Origin: Rhytidiadelphus loreus
Taxonomy: Eukaryota > Streptophyta > Bryopsida > Hypnales > Hylocomiaceae
Assembly: GCA_947034895.1 (NCBI GenBank)
Contig: OX344763.1
Coordinates: 14,167,001-14,231,000 of the forward strand
Reading direction: 5' to 3'
Length of the DNA stretch: 64,000 bases
Part shown: positions 45,832 through 56,830 of the stretch, one piece after another
Position numbering within the stretch: position 1 is the first letter of the stretch
Layout of the letters: every line of letters starts with the position of its first letter
Notes under the pieces: model-generated
Database searches by the model: none
Seen by the model: the letters and a program-made list of their open reading frames with translations, nothing else
What the model was told of the DNA's origin: nothing
Program-made: the position numbers and the translations under genes

Positions 45832-47310
45832 GCCCCTAGAAACCCCCAAACGGCCCAAATTTGTCAATTTTTGGACAAAAGGAGGGCCATTCTTTCCACC
45901 TCCACCCGCACTCGCCCCTTACCCGAAGTCGCCTTTAAGCACTCGCCCTGACCTGCGTTCTCCTCCATGAGAAGTCGCCCAAGACCCGAAGTCGCCCCTA
46001 GAAACCCCCAAATGCCCCAAAATTTGCCAATTTTTGGACAAAAGGAAGGCCATTCTTTCCACCTCCACCCGCGGTCGCCCCTTACCCGAGGTTGCCCTTA
46101 AGCACTCGCCCTGACCCGCGTTCTCCTCCATGAGAGGTCGCCCAAGACCCGAAGTCGCCCCTAGAAACCCCCAAATGCCCCAAATTTGCCAATTTTTGGA
46201 CAAAAGGGAGGCCATTCTTTCCACCTCCACCCGCGGTCGCCCCTTACCCGAGGTCGCCCTTAAGCACTCGCCCTAACCCACGTTCTCTTCCATGGGAGGT
46301 CGCCCAAGACCCGAAGTCGCCCCTTGAAACCCCCAAATGGCCCAAATTTGTCAATTTTTGGACAAAAGGAGGGCCATTCTTTCCACCTCCACCCGCGGGC
46401 GCCCCTTACCCGAGGTTGCCCTTAAGCACTCGCCCTGACCCGCATTCTCCTCCATGAGAAGTCGCCCAAGACCCGAAGTCGCCCCTAGAAACCCCCAAAC
46501 GGCCCAAATTTGCCAATTTTTTGACAAAAGGAGGGCCATTCTTTCCACCTCCACCCGCGGGCACCCCTTACCCGAGGTCACCCTTAAGCACTCGCCCTAA
46601 TCTCTTCCATGGGAGGTCGCCCAAGACCCGAAGTCGCCCCTAGAAACCCCCAAATGCCCCAAATTTGCCAATTTTTGGACAAAAGGAGGGCCATTCTTTC
46701 CACCTCCACCCGCGGGCACCCCTTACCCGAGGTCGCCCTTAAGCACTCGCCCTAACCCGCGTTCTCCTCCATGAGAAGTCGCCCAAGACCCGAAGTCGCC
46801 CCTAGAAACCCCCAAATGGCCCAAATTTGTCAATTTTTGGACAAAAGGAAGGTCATTCTTTCCACCTCCACCCGCGGGCGCCCCTTACCCAAGGTCGCCC
46901 TTAAGCACTCGCCCTGACCCGCGTTCTCCTCCATGAGAGGTCGCCCAAGACCCGAAGTCGCCCCTTGAAACCCCCAAATGGCCCAAATTTGTCAATTTTT
47001 GGACAAAAGGAAGGTCATTCTTTCCACCTCCACCCGTGGGCGCCCCTTACCCAAGGTCGCCCTTAAGCACTCGCCCTGACCCGCGTTCTCCTCCATGAGA
47101 GGTCGCCCTGACCCGCGTTCTCCTCCATGAGAGGTCGCCCAAGACCCGAAGTCGCCCCTAGAAACCCCTAAACGGCCCAAATTTGCCAACTTTTGGACAA
47201 AAGGAGGGCCATTCTTTCCACTTCCACCCGCGGGCGCCCCTTACCCGAGGTTGCCCTTAAGCACTCGCCCTGACCCGCGTTCTCCTCCATGAGAGGTTTC
47301 CCAAGACTCA
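45832..47310. repeat. Roughly 162-bp GC-rich tandem repeat array
   Basis: About nine copies. Each unit contains GAAACCCCCAAA, TTTGTCAATTTTTGGACAAA, TTCTTTCCACCTCCACCCGC, GCACTCGCCCTGACC and CGTTCTCCTCCATGAG. Landmarks fall near 45837, 45999, 46162, 46324, 46486, 46643, 46803, 46968 and 47160. The last interval is longer because of a 30-bp internal duplication (47077-47135). It incorporates the GTCGCC core of the minisatellite family. Minus-strand open frames repeat with the unit and are not credited as genes. Confidence 0.95.
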
Positions 47311-47699
47311 AAATTACTTGAAAAACTCATTGGATTGCAATTTTTGGGTGATGAAGGTAGAAATTGACAACTTCATTATAGTCAATTACTTTTGTTTTAG
47401 TTTGCTAGGTACTTTAGTGGACGTACTTTGTTAGGTGAGCTAAGTAAATGGACCTTGATGAAATCAGATTTCATAGCTTTGACACCTAATCTCATTTATT
47501 AGAAATGAAAGCTCTTCTTGAAATCTATATGCTTTGGATTCTCTATAGTACTACTTGTATTTGATAATATCTTGTTTGATCTATTAATTAGCTCTAGTAT
47601 ATAAATTTTATGGCAAGATGTCATCTTCTATTGAACACTCAAGTTTTGCAAATATGCAATTTTGTTAAATATATATCAATGGTTCATTTTCATTTATTC

Positions 47700-49500
47700 G
47701 GTTGGGATTATATGATATGAAATAAATCAAATAAGAAAGATCATACATATCTCTCCATCTATTTTTTTGTATTTTAGAAATCATTTGATAAATTATATAC
47801 TTATAGAATGACTATTTGAGATTTGTTTAAATCCGTAGGGGAAATTTTCATTTAAATCTCTTCCCCATTAATTTAGAAGTGAATATGGTAAATAATTCAT
47901 AAGTACAAAGATGTTTGGAGAATCAAGAAAATTAAATGGAGAAGGTATTGCAAATATTTTGATGCATTATTTTGTATTTTGAAATACACTTCATAAATTA
48001 TAGACCCCTTTAGTAGGATAATTCGTTGAAATTTGCATAAATTAAATCAAAAGGAGAAGTTTTCATTTAAATTCCTTCCCCGCTAATTTTTTAAGTTAGA
48101 GATGAAGGTGGTAAATAATTCATAAGTACATAGATGTTTCGAGAATCAAGAAAATTAAATGGGGAAGGTATTGCAAATATTTTCATGCATTATTTTGTAT
48201 TTTGAAATACACTTTATAAATTATAGACCCCTTTAGTAGGATAATTTGTTGAAATTTGCATAAATTAAATCAAAAGGGGAAGTTTTCATTTAAATTCCTT
48301 CCCCACTAATTTTTTAAATTAAAGATGAAGGTGGTAAATAATTCATGAGTACAAAGAAGCTTGGAGAATCAAGAAAATTAAATAGGGAAGGTATTGCAAA
48401 TATCTTCATGCATTATTTTGTATCTTGAAAAACAATTTATAAACAATACACCCATAGGATAAGTCTTTGAGATTTGCATTAATCAAAAGGGGAAGTTTTA
48501 ATTCAAATCTCTTCCTTCTAATTTTTAAGTTAGAGATAAATGTGGTAAATAATTCATAAGTAGTTGAGTACAAGGATGCTTGGAGAATCAAGAAAATTAA
48601 ATGGGGAAGGTATTGCAAATATCTTCATGCATTATTTTGTATCTTGAAAAACAATTTATAAATAATACACCCATAGGATAAGTCTTTGAGATTTGTATCA
48701 ATCAAAAGGGGAAGTTTTAATTCAAATCTCTTCCTTCTAATTTTTAAGTTAGAGATAAATGTGGTAAATAATTCACAAGTAGTTGAGTACAAGGATGCTT
48801 GGAGAATCAAGAAAATTAAATGGGGAAGGTATTGCAAATATCTCCATTCATTATTTTGTATCTTGAAATACACTTTATAAATAATACACCCATAGGATAA
48901 GTCTTTGAGATTTGCATGAATCAAAAGGGTAAATTTTAATTCAAATCTCTTCCTTCTAATTTTTAAGTTAGAGATAAATGTGGTAAATAATTCACAAGTA
49001 GTTGAGTACAAGGATGCTTGGAGAATCGAGAAAATTAAATGGGGAAGGTATTGCAAATATCTCCATTCATTATTTTGTATTTTGAAATACATTTGATAAA
49101 TAATACTCCCATAGGATGATTATTTGAGATTGCATATATTAAATCAAATGGAATAATTCTTATTTAAATCTCTTTCTTCTAATTTTTAAGCTTGAAATTA
49201 AAGTGGTAAATAATACATGAGTATGATGAATTGATGATACTTGGAAGATAGTGAAATTCAAAATGGAAAGCTCTTTCTAAAATCTACATTTTATTATTTT
49301 GTATTTTAAAATCTACTTCATAAATAATACCCTAGTAGGATGACTTTTAGAGATTTGCGTAATTCAAGAGGAGAAGCTCTAATTTAAATCTCTTTCCTCT
49401 ATTTTTAAATTTTAGATGAAGGTGGTAAATTATACATAAGTATGATGATGCATAGAGAATAGAGAAAATCAAATAGGAATGTTTTTATACAAATCTTCAG
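47700..49500. repeat. Roughly 220-bp AT-rich tandem repeat array
   Basis: At least six good copies and two decayed ones. The landmark GGAGAATCAAGAAAATTAAA falls near 47918, 48139, 48361, 48582, 48798 and 49017. Units also contain GGTGGTAAATAATTCA and TTGCAAATATCTTCATGCAT. The 155-codon minus-strand frame at 48625-49092 comes from the periodicity. Confidence 0.93.
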
Positions 49501-50462
49501 AGGGTGTTCAAATTTAAAATCCACTTGTTAAATAATACACTGATAGGATGTTAATCTCTAAATTCTCATTGTCTTCACAAGGGGCAAATGGATTTTGGCC
49601 AAGTTCCTATATGGTCAAATTTTTATGAAAAGATAGGAAAAAAAAATTAGCTTTCTAGGAATGTAATTGTAATTTTAATTGGTGCCTAGGAGCAAGAGTT
49701 ATACAACAATTAGCTTTGATCTAAATTAAATCATTTGGATGAGCAAAAACAAATCTTGAAAAATTTGAATTAAAAATTAATTTTTTTTCTCATATATTTT
49801 ATTTTATTTTCATATGGAAAGCTTTTATTCATTTCATTTGGATTTATGATATGAAGAGGTTGCCAAGAAGTTGTAGAGCATCTTGTTTTGCAAGCAATTA
49901 TAATATTGATTTGTAAAATATAGGTATAGGATTTGTTTTTGAGTTCAATTTTCAGAAAAAATTCAAAACAAATAGGTCCACCAAATCAACATTGATTGTT
50001 AGAACAATCTCACTATTGGAATTCGTGAGTTTTAATTCCATCTTAGAGCTATTAATGATTTAGTTTTTCCCTCTATGATACCTTCTTCTACTAAATAAAT
50101 TTTTAAATAATGAAAATTACATTATATTTTAAACTTTTATTTTTTCTATATTTCAACTCAATTTTGAATGATGAAAAAAAACTAAATTCAAGATCTACAA
50201 TTCAAACTATTTAAGTTAAGAAGATTTGAAGTCTTAAACTAGTTTGCCATTGTGCCAAAAAAACACAATTTCTTCACTTTGAATGCATTTATCTTGCAAT
50301 CTATGTGGTCAAAATGTCTGAAATTTTTTCCATGCATTCTCAAACTATTCTATTGCAAGATCCTATGGTAACATATGGAAAAAAAATACCATTCTAAATT
50401 TTTTTTCTCTTTGCAATTTGCACAAAAATGGCAGTTTTGAGTTTTTTTTGACAATTGCAACA
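49501..50462. other. AT-rich hAT interior, no gene recognised
   Basis: No coding signal. It connects the 220-bp array to the right subterminal minisatellite. Confidence 0.5.
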
Positions 50463-50750
50463 AGGAGGTCGCCCCCCTGGACCAGCAGTCGCCCCCCTGG
50501 ACCAGAAGTCGCCCCCTTGGACCAGAGGTCGCCCCCCTGGACCAGCAGTCGCCCCCTTGGACCAGCAGTCGCCCCCTTGGACCAGAAGTCGCTCCCTGGA
50601 CCAGAAGTCGCCCCCCTGGACCAGCAGTCGCCCCTTGGACCAGAGGTCGCCTTAATTTTAGAACCCGTACTCGCCCCATTTGTACTTGCACGCGCCCCAT
50701 CCGCGGTCGCCCAAGGCTGAAGTACATGCGCCCCTACCCGCAGTCGCCCA
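50463..50750 (+). repeat. Right subterminal minisatellite of the hAT element
   Basis: First nine or ten regular units of CCCCCTGGACCAGCAGTCG/AGAAGTCG type, then irregular CGCAGTCGCCC units toward the end. Same location relative to the terminus as 7876-8215. Confidence 0.9.
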
Positions 50751-50945
50751 AGTTGGCTTTCCACATCATTTTGTAAACCTTGCCACGTAGGCAAAATCTA
50801 TTTACCGTGGGGTAAATTTTTTTACCCCTCCGTGATGCGATGTCAAGTAAACTCGACACTTGGTGACACGCGACACGCGACGTCAGACGTCATACACGAC
50901 GCCTAAACCCAAAAATATGTCAGACAAGACAACCCTGCTCTCGAC

Positions 50946-51452
50946 TTCGGGGGATTTCCGGAAGTTCCGGATGTCATCGCAATTCCGGCAACTCAACCTT
51001 CCATCTCGCCCATTAGACGGACAGGTCAGTTTGGATCACTGATCCACATTGTCACTCAAGGGGGTTCCTCATCCGGATTTCTAGGTCAGGATATGCCGGT
51101 CCGGAGCAGTTTGGATGCCCGGATCGACCTTGTCCAGAATCCGGCACAGACGCATCTGGAGCAGTTCAAGGATATCGAACCACCTCCACCGATGCCTTTA
51201 CCTCCACCAGATCCCATCGAGATATCGGAGGAGGCGGAAGTGGAGGAGGCAGAAGTGGAGGAGGATCCGAAGTCATTGGAGAAGGCGGACCGGTCTCTCA
51301 TCCATACGGACGAGACGGATTCTGACAGTCCTCTTGTCCGGAAGACGTCGATCATCACCCGGGCGTCCCTCCGTACACCCCAAGGCAAGACCAGCACCCG
51401 GGGACAGTTAGGATTTGACAGTAGTTCGAAGAAACAGCGGAAGGGAAAGTAG
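50946..51452 (+). pseudogene. Gag-like gene, 3' part
   Basis: Reads in the same frame as 42782-44161 once the hAT element and one target copy are set aside, with no stop until TAG 51452 (168 codons). It is Pro/Ser-rich, then has an acidic segment (EISEEAEVEEAEVEEDP) and a basic C-terminus (SSSKKQRKGK). The total interrupted protein would be about 628 residues, with one internal TAG. The clean join shows the hAT insertion came after most of the frame was still open. Confidence 0.7.
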
Positions 51453-52553
51453 GTAGTTAGACTGATAGTATTTTTAGTTAACATTTTGTTAGAATTAGAG
51501 TTTCGGGTCTCAGTCAGAACCCGGATTCCGGATTTTCAGGGGTAAGTTTCAGTTAAACTTATCCGCCCGGACTTTTAGGGCAGTTTAGGATGGTGTTTAG
51601 TGGTACTTTCCGCGGGTTTTACGGCATGTTGTTTTGCTTATAAAAGGAAGGGACCGCTTGTGGTCCTTCATTCCTTTTCTTGCTATTCCTTATTTTGAGC
51701 AGTAAATATATGTTTGCAGTTTTATTGTCTTTTTACTCATTGCTGTAGTTTTCTTTGTGGGTCCTTGGTTTCCTTTTCATTAAGAGTTTTAAGGTTGCTT
51801 GGGCGCTTGTTTGAAGGTTGTGGCTAAAGAGTAGAGAGGTGGTAAGGAGGAGTCCGGATTCAGGATTTCCCGGGTCTATGAACTGTGTATTGTTCAGGGA
51901 AGCGGTTTTAGCGTGTGTAGGAAGTGGTGCGGAGTCCGGCATTGGTGGTGTGGGTGGGAGTCCGGAAGGCCAGGGAGGGTTCCGTGCGGAGATAAGCAAC
52001 CGTCTGTGGAAAAACCCCGCTCACCCAGAAAGTTCCGTCCGTCTGCAAAACACAAGTTGGAGTGCTAGTACCTGACCCCGTCTCAGTTTCCGGGTAAGTC
52101 TTGTATTTGTCGTTGTAGCAAGGGGAGTCGGGTTGTATTCTGAGTGACCTGCTTCTGGAGAAATCCGAAGTTGTGAGGGTCAGCCAGTCTATTCCTTCTT
52201 TGTGACGGAAAGATCTTTGGGTACGTGTCATTAGGAAGTTAGAGTTAGTGAAATACAAGGAGTGGTGTTGTCCTTACCCCTTCGGAAAAGTCAGTGAGGA
52301 CCCTCTGAAGGTAAAACAGAGGTATCGAAAACCGTGTGTTAAGTTACGGATCTGGTGTTTGTGATAATCCGGATCCGGTAGAGAGTCCGGATAGAGATAG
52401 AATCCGGTTGGGGAGTGAAAATTGAGGTAGTTACAATAAACCAAATTAGACGGAATTTAGAACACCCTCTGGGATTCCCTGGGACGATATTCCGTGTCAT
52501 CTTGCCACTTTGTTGTGGTTAAGAGCGCTTACTACAGTATTACGCGTACGACA
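51453..52553. other. Non-coding 3' part of the TG...CA element
   Basis: GC-rich with many CCGG. It holds a TATA-like TATAAAA at 51639-51645 followed by GGAAGGGACCGC. Small open frames on both strands have no recognisable content. If the element is a long solo LTR, this would be the U3/R/U5 end. Confidence 0.5.
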
Positions 52554-54025
52554 GTCGTCTAATCAGACATTGAGTGATGAGACACTGAGGATGGTACACA
52601 TGTGTACATGATCCAAGTGCCCATCCTCCTTCTGGCCCAAATTGTTCTAGACATATGGGGCATTTGGTATGATCCAAGACAAAATGAGCTGGCTTTGGCC
52701 ACAATAGACTTTGGTCTTTTTCGTTGAAGTGACTAGACATCTGATTTCCATGGTCCCAACCATTTTGTGCCCAATCTATGACATTTTTTTCCGCCACGTC
52801 AAACATGGACATGTTATCCGGAAACATGTCCTCCATCAATGCCCATGATGTCAATCCATTCTCTCGTTTAGGGGCATTTGCTACAAAGTTCTTCGAAACT
52901 TTGTCTAGCTCTTTCGCAACTTGTTGAAATCGATCCACGGAGAGAATGCACGTGACCTTCCAATGATAGTATGTCGCTGCCAACACTGCCAACTTCTCTC
53001 GAAGCATTCTATTTTCCTCAGCCAAATCAAGTTCCTTTGATGATTGTAGATGTGGGATGGCAGGAAACGAAAGTGAATCCTGAGTTCCTTGCAAACCATC
53101 AATGTGCGGATTGCTAGAATCTCTTGAGACGAATGGAAGCGGTGCTATTGGAAGAATTGAAGAACGCTTCGTACGCTTGGCAGGGGGAGAAAGGTGAATG
53201 ACATCGCTGGTGAGGTCCCCAATAAGCTTGTCCAAGTGAAGTGGATCCTGCTCAACAAAGGTTTCGTCCATGTCCGACAATGTGAAAGTCTGACGCTCTT
53301 TTTCTCGAAGGCCTTGTAATTCTTTGGATTGTTGAGAAATGAGAGCATTTTTTTGTTCACATGTAGATCGCCATTTCTTCACATCACCTTCTAAGGTTGC
53401 AATTTGTGCATCCTTGGTCTTCAAGAGGTCGAGAGCCTTCGCCAACATCATCGCATTGTGAACAACATCAGATTCAGACTGTGGAATGGGAATGTGACTT
53501 GTGGCACATACGGGCGAGTCGTCACTTAAAGCAATGTCGAAGACGTTGCTGGCGTCTTGTGGTGGCAAGATTGGAGTCGCAATTGTGGTTGAGGCTGATG
53601 CCAATCTAATTTTCGTGGTGGACCGTCGCACCTTGGCAGGATGTTTCATCTTCTTTCCCCGCGATGATGAAGCGGCTTGAACATTTGGATCTGGAACTGG
53701 AACTAGAACTAGAACTTGGACGGGGGTGATAATCTGCTCCTTCACTCGTACAAGCTTAGGAATCCGTGTGCCATCTGAATCATTATCCTCTTCTGATTCT
53801 TCCGTGTCCACCTCTTGAGTTTCTTTGTTTTGTGGATCACTTCGAAAAGGCCCAAGTCCACCCTCCGGAAATTTCAGAACCCCTCTTGGATTTATTCCAA
53901 CTTCTGGACGCTCCACGTAGGTACTTTCTTTTATCGTGGTCCAGTCAACCTGTTTGTTCAAGGCGACCTCAGCATAGGCACCTCTAGCAATGAACAAAGG
54001 GGCCTCATTCCTATATGGCCAATTT
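52554..54025 (-). pseudogene. Accessory/RING gene W/V, 5' part (W), truncated at both ends
   Basis: The N-terminal end is only the last part of the HIDKL domain (WPYRNEAPLF, then AYAEVALNKQVDWTTIKE, aligned with gene Z YRND... and KKKVDWTTLKE). Upstream of about 54025 the homology stops, with a TAA in frame, and no ATG is available. The middle has basic and acidic tracts and a coiled coil. The RING finger begins CPICLEQFGPEGG and SCTHVYHPQC and continues to CLIRR, where the GTCGT duplication lies; the final Cys pair is in 41672-42347. Closest relative in the window is gene Y, but W/V is clearly diverged and lacks gene Y's nonsense mutations. Confidence 0.75.
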
Positions 54026-55150
54026 CGTTAAAATGGCGGTATTCCATTATATTGGCGGTTTTGGGGATGGCGGGGGGCCGAAATTGCGTTTAGAGATGGG
54101 AGTGGGGGTAGAAAAATACGTGTATTTCCGTTGATTTCTCCGCATGTGGGTCAGAATTAAGCCCATACGTACGTGCCAAACTCCTTATGGGCGCTATGTG
54201 ACGTAGATGTCCATCATGGGGCATGTCCGGCATCGTGTTCTAAGGTCTAACACGTCGTCCTCAGAACAAGACGGTCAGGTAATATGCTCTGAAACCGGCC
54301 ATTGAAGGACAGCTCCACCTTTTTCATAGATTTTCACGATTAAAAATCGCTCAGAGATAGAAAAAAAGTGTCCGAACCTAACACAAGTGGATTCGAAGTT
54401 TTAGACGCATTTCTAAATTAGTTACGGATTTCCAAAGAAATTTGTTGTATTCACCAATTTGTGATCCTTGGAAGGAAACTGTGGATACCCAGGCCGTTGA
54501 TGGACTCCTGCAATAGAGAACACCTTTTCCTTGATTCAAGCAAAAGTCGTTAAGGTCCATTTCAAGACGAAATCATATCCATTTAGTACCTTTTTGTAGG
54601 AGCCCACTCAAGAAGACGGGCGCTTTTAGAGTGTTCTACCTCAATGGAAGTTCCAAAACATCTCTAAGCGCCATAATTTGTGCAAGGCGTGGATGACTAT
54701 TAGGATTTGTGGTGGATCACAGACACATAACATCACCACTTGGGTTATTGGCAAAGTAGCGAAGAGGAAACCAATTCACTGATCTGGATGCGTTTGCATG
54801 CACGGAGAGAACAGGGGCACAAATGAAGTCGCGGCCATTGTTTAAAGAAGACACACTTTATTGAATAGGGTCATAGTGGATTTTGCATAGGGATCCAACC
54901 TCGTTTACAACATTCCTAGCTCTCTCTTCTACCGGTTGCCGTGTATAGTAAAGGGAGAGACGCAGAAGTAAAGGTCCAGTCCGGGAAGAACCTATTTACG
55001 CCGAACTTTTGGGGACCATGTGCTGTAGGACAAACTATAAAATGGGGGAAGGTACAATCTTAACTAAGTTCACGCCGGGACAAACTATAAAACGGGGGAA
55101 GGTACAATCTTAACTAAGTACATTCTAAGTTCACGCCGGGACACACTACT
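54026..55150. other. Mixed-composition DNA, no gene recognised
   Basis: Contains a tandem pair at 55030-55142 (ACAAACTATAAAACGGGGGA, then AGGTACAATCTTAACTAAGT) with a period of about 60 bases. No coding frame of note. Confidence 0.5.
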
Positions 55151-55499
55151 TCAGTGTTCATTCGCCACCGCATAGGGTTGGATCTTCACTCCACATTCTC
55201 CAATTGCGCCTCCAAAACCGCCTCCAGCCAACTTCAAGTGAAGGGTCTTGAGCTTCATGAACAAAAGCAAGCGCCTATTTGCCAATCATGTCTTTGTGAG
55301 GTCTTACAGCGCATTCGGAGATTTGCAGACAAATGCTCGTCAATTCCGCCATGGACCAGTTCCGGCGTCGCCTCTTTGCCGAATACATCATGGTTGAACC
55401 GGTCGACTGTGAGGAATACAAGCAAGAGCACTCACAACCCATCCTCGTTCACAGGGGAAGTCAACTTCCTCTTCGAAAGAGGTTGACACATGGTCACCG

Positions 55500-56130
55500 C
55501 TGAAACACAACAGGACCCACCTCGCGAACAAGGTGTCACCGGCATACAAGGAACTCATTGGCGTAAGGAAGGACGGCGTTGTTATACAAATTTTCCTCCA
55601 ACAGTTTGAGTGTACTTGGTGGGAGCGACGGCCATCCACCGTCCATGTCCTAGCATCCGAAGTTTTTGAGGGTGGGAACCAGAAACGGTCGACTTTTCCC
55701 GGGAAGTCCACCGATGTGATGAGGCCGTTGATCGTAATACCTATTGGCTGCTCATAACTCAAGCCGTCGAGCGGACGTGGGGTTGTCCGTATTCAAGAAT
55801 GCACGTAGAGAGCCAAGTTGAATACGAACGACCCACATCCGCTCAGCGGCTTGAGTTATGAGCAGCGAATAGGTAACCCGATCAACACCCTCACCACACC
55901 GATCCACCGTCCCGAGAATAGTAGACCGCATCTAGCACATGCCCACAAAAAACCCGGATGCTTGGAGACGGAGGGTGGATGGCGCTCGCTCCCACCAGGT
56001 ACACTCGAACAGCTGGAAGAAAATCTGCATGACAACGTCGTCCTTCCTTGCGCCAGTGAGCACCTTGTATGCCGGTGACGCCCTACCAAGAAGAGGGCCA
56101 TTGATTCCAGTGCCATGAATCCCCCATGAA
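55500..56130. repeat. Fold-back repeat 1
   Basis: The left arm (about 55500-55790) and the reverse complement of the right arm (about 55810-56130) align through CGTCACCGGCATACAAGG, GCGTAAGGAAGGACG, GCATCCG and CTGCTCATAACTCAAGCCG, with roughly three quarters of bases matching by eye. The apex is short. Each arm has an open frame on its own inward-reading strand (SYEQPIG and SYEQRIG start the two). Confidence 0.75.
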
Positions 56131-56169
56131 TATTCATGTCCGGACAGAAGTTCATAGGGGAGTCAACTT

Positions 56170-56830
56170 CCTCCTCGAAAGATGTTGACACATGGTCACC
56201 CATGAAACACACCAAGACCCACCTTGCGAACAGGGCGTCACTTGCATTCAAGGAGCTCCTGGGCGCAAGGAAGGACGGCGTTGTGATACACATTCTCCCC
56301 AAGTTGTTCGAGTGTACTTGGTAGCAGTGACGGCCATCCACCGTCCACGTCCTAGCATCCGGAGCTTCTGAGGGTGGGAACCAGAAACGGTCGACTTTTC
56401 TCGGGAAGTGGATTGGTGTGAAGAGAGTGCCCATCGGAGTACCTATTGGCTGCTCATAACTCAAGACGTCAAGCGGATGTGCCGTCGTCCGAATACCACG
56501 GTGCACAGCGAGAGCCATGTTGGTTTACAACGACACGCATGCACTCGACGGCTTGAGTTATGAGCAGTCAATAGATACTTCGATGGACACCCTCCCTACA
56601 CCGATCCACTGTCCCGAGAATAGTAGACCGCATCTGGCACATGCCCACAGAAACCCCGGATGCCGGGAGAAGGACGGAGGATGGACGTTGCTGCTACCAA
56701 GTACCTTAGAACAACAGGAGGAGAATGTGCATGACAACGTGGTCCTTCCTTGCGCCGAGGAGCTCCTTGAATGCAGGTGACACCCTACGAAGATCAGGGC
56801 CATGGATTCTAGTGCCATGAATCCCCTATG
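56170..56830. repeat. Fold-back repeat 2, related to repeat 1
   Basis: Same structure: the left arm ends GGCTGCTCATAACTCAAG (about 56465) and the right arm begins CTTGAGTTATGAGCAGTCAA (about 56552). The two fold-backs are diverged tandem copies. The minus-strand frame 55856-56518 crosses from the arm of repeat 2 into that of repeat 1 and is probably not one gene. Confidence 0.75.

Larger units (their letters stand above)
44154..50945. mobile_element. 6,776-bp non-autonomous hAT element with CTCTCGAC target duplications
   Basis: The element proper is 44162-50937. It is flanked by the 8-bp repeat CTCTCGAC at 44154-44161 and 50938-50945. The ends are CAGGGTTGTTCGCTGCGACA (left) and, read inward, CAGGGTTGTCTTGTCTGACA (right). 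CAGGG ends and an 8-bp duplication are diagnostic of the hAT superfamily. Subterminal regions are rich in CGAC/GTCG (GACGTCGTGCGACGTC on the left, CGACACGCGACGTC on the right) and carry minisatellites. No transposase is present; the interior is AT-rich with two large tandem arrays. The right end is nearly identical to 8209-8407, so the hAT1 transposase family is the likely mobiliser. Confidence 0.93.
42348..52558. mobile_element. TG...CA element (about 3.4 kb without its nested insertion) with GTCGT target duplication, inserted in a RING finger
   Basis: The element proper is 42353-52553. It starts TGTCGGAATCCGTAATAG and ends CGTACGACA, so the ends are inverted (TGTCG/CGACA), with further similarity CGTAATA about 10 bases in. 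It is flanked by GTCGT at 42348-42352 and 52554-52558. Removing it and one GTCGT rejoins the W/V reading frame as CLIRR-RCVIC, matching the spacing of gene Y. Composition is GC-rich with many CCGG, unlike both flanks. It encodes one gag-like protein and no recognised polymerase. No duplicated LTR was found, so it may be a solo LTR carrying a gene, a gag-only element, or another 5-bp-duplication transposon. Confidence 0.85.

Noticed and set aside
45832..47310. CRISPR array
   Set aside because: Units of about 162 bases have no alternating repeat-spacer structure, and the context is a eukaryotic transposon.
48625..49092. 155-codon minus-strand frame
   Set aside because: Product of a 220-bp tandem repeat; the same peptide recurs with each unit.
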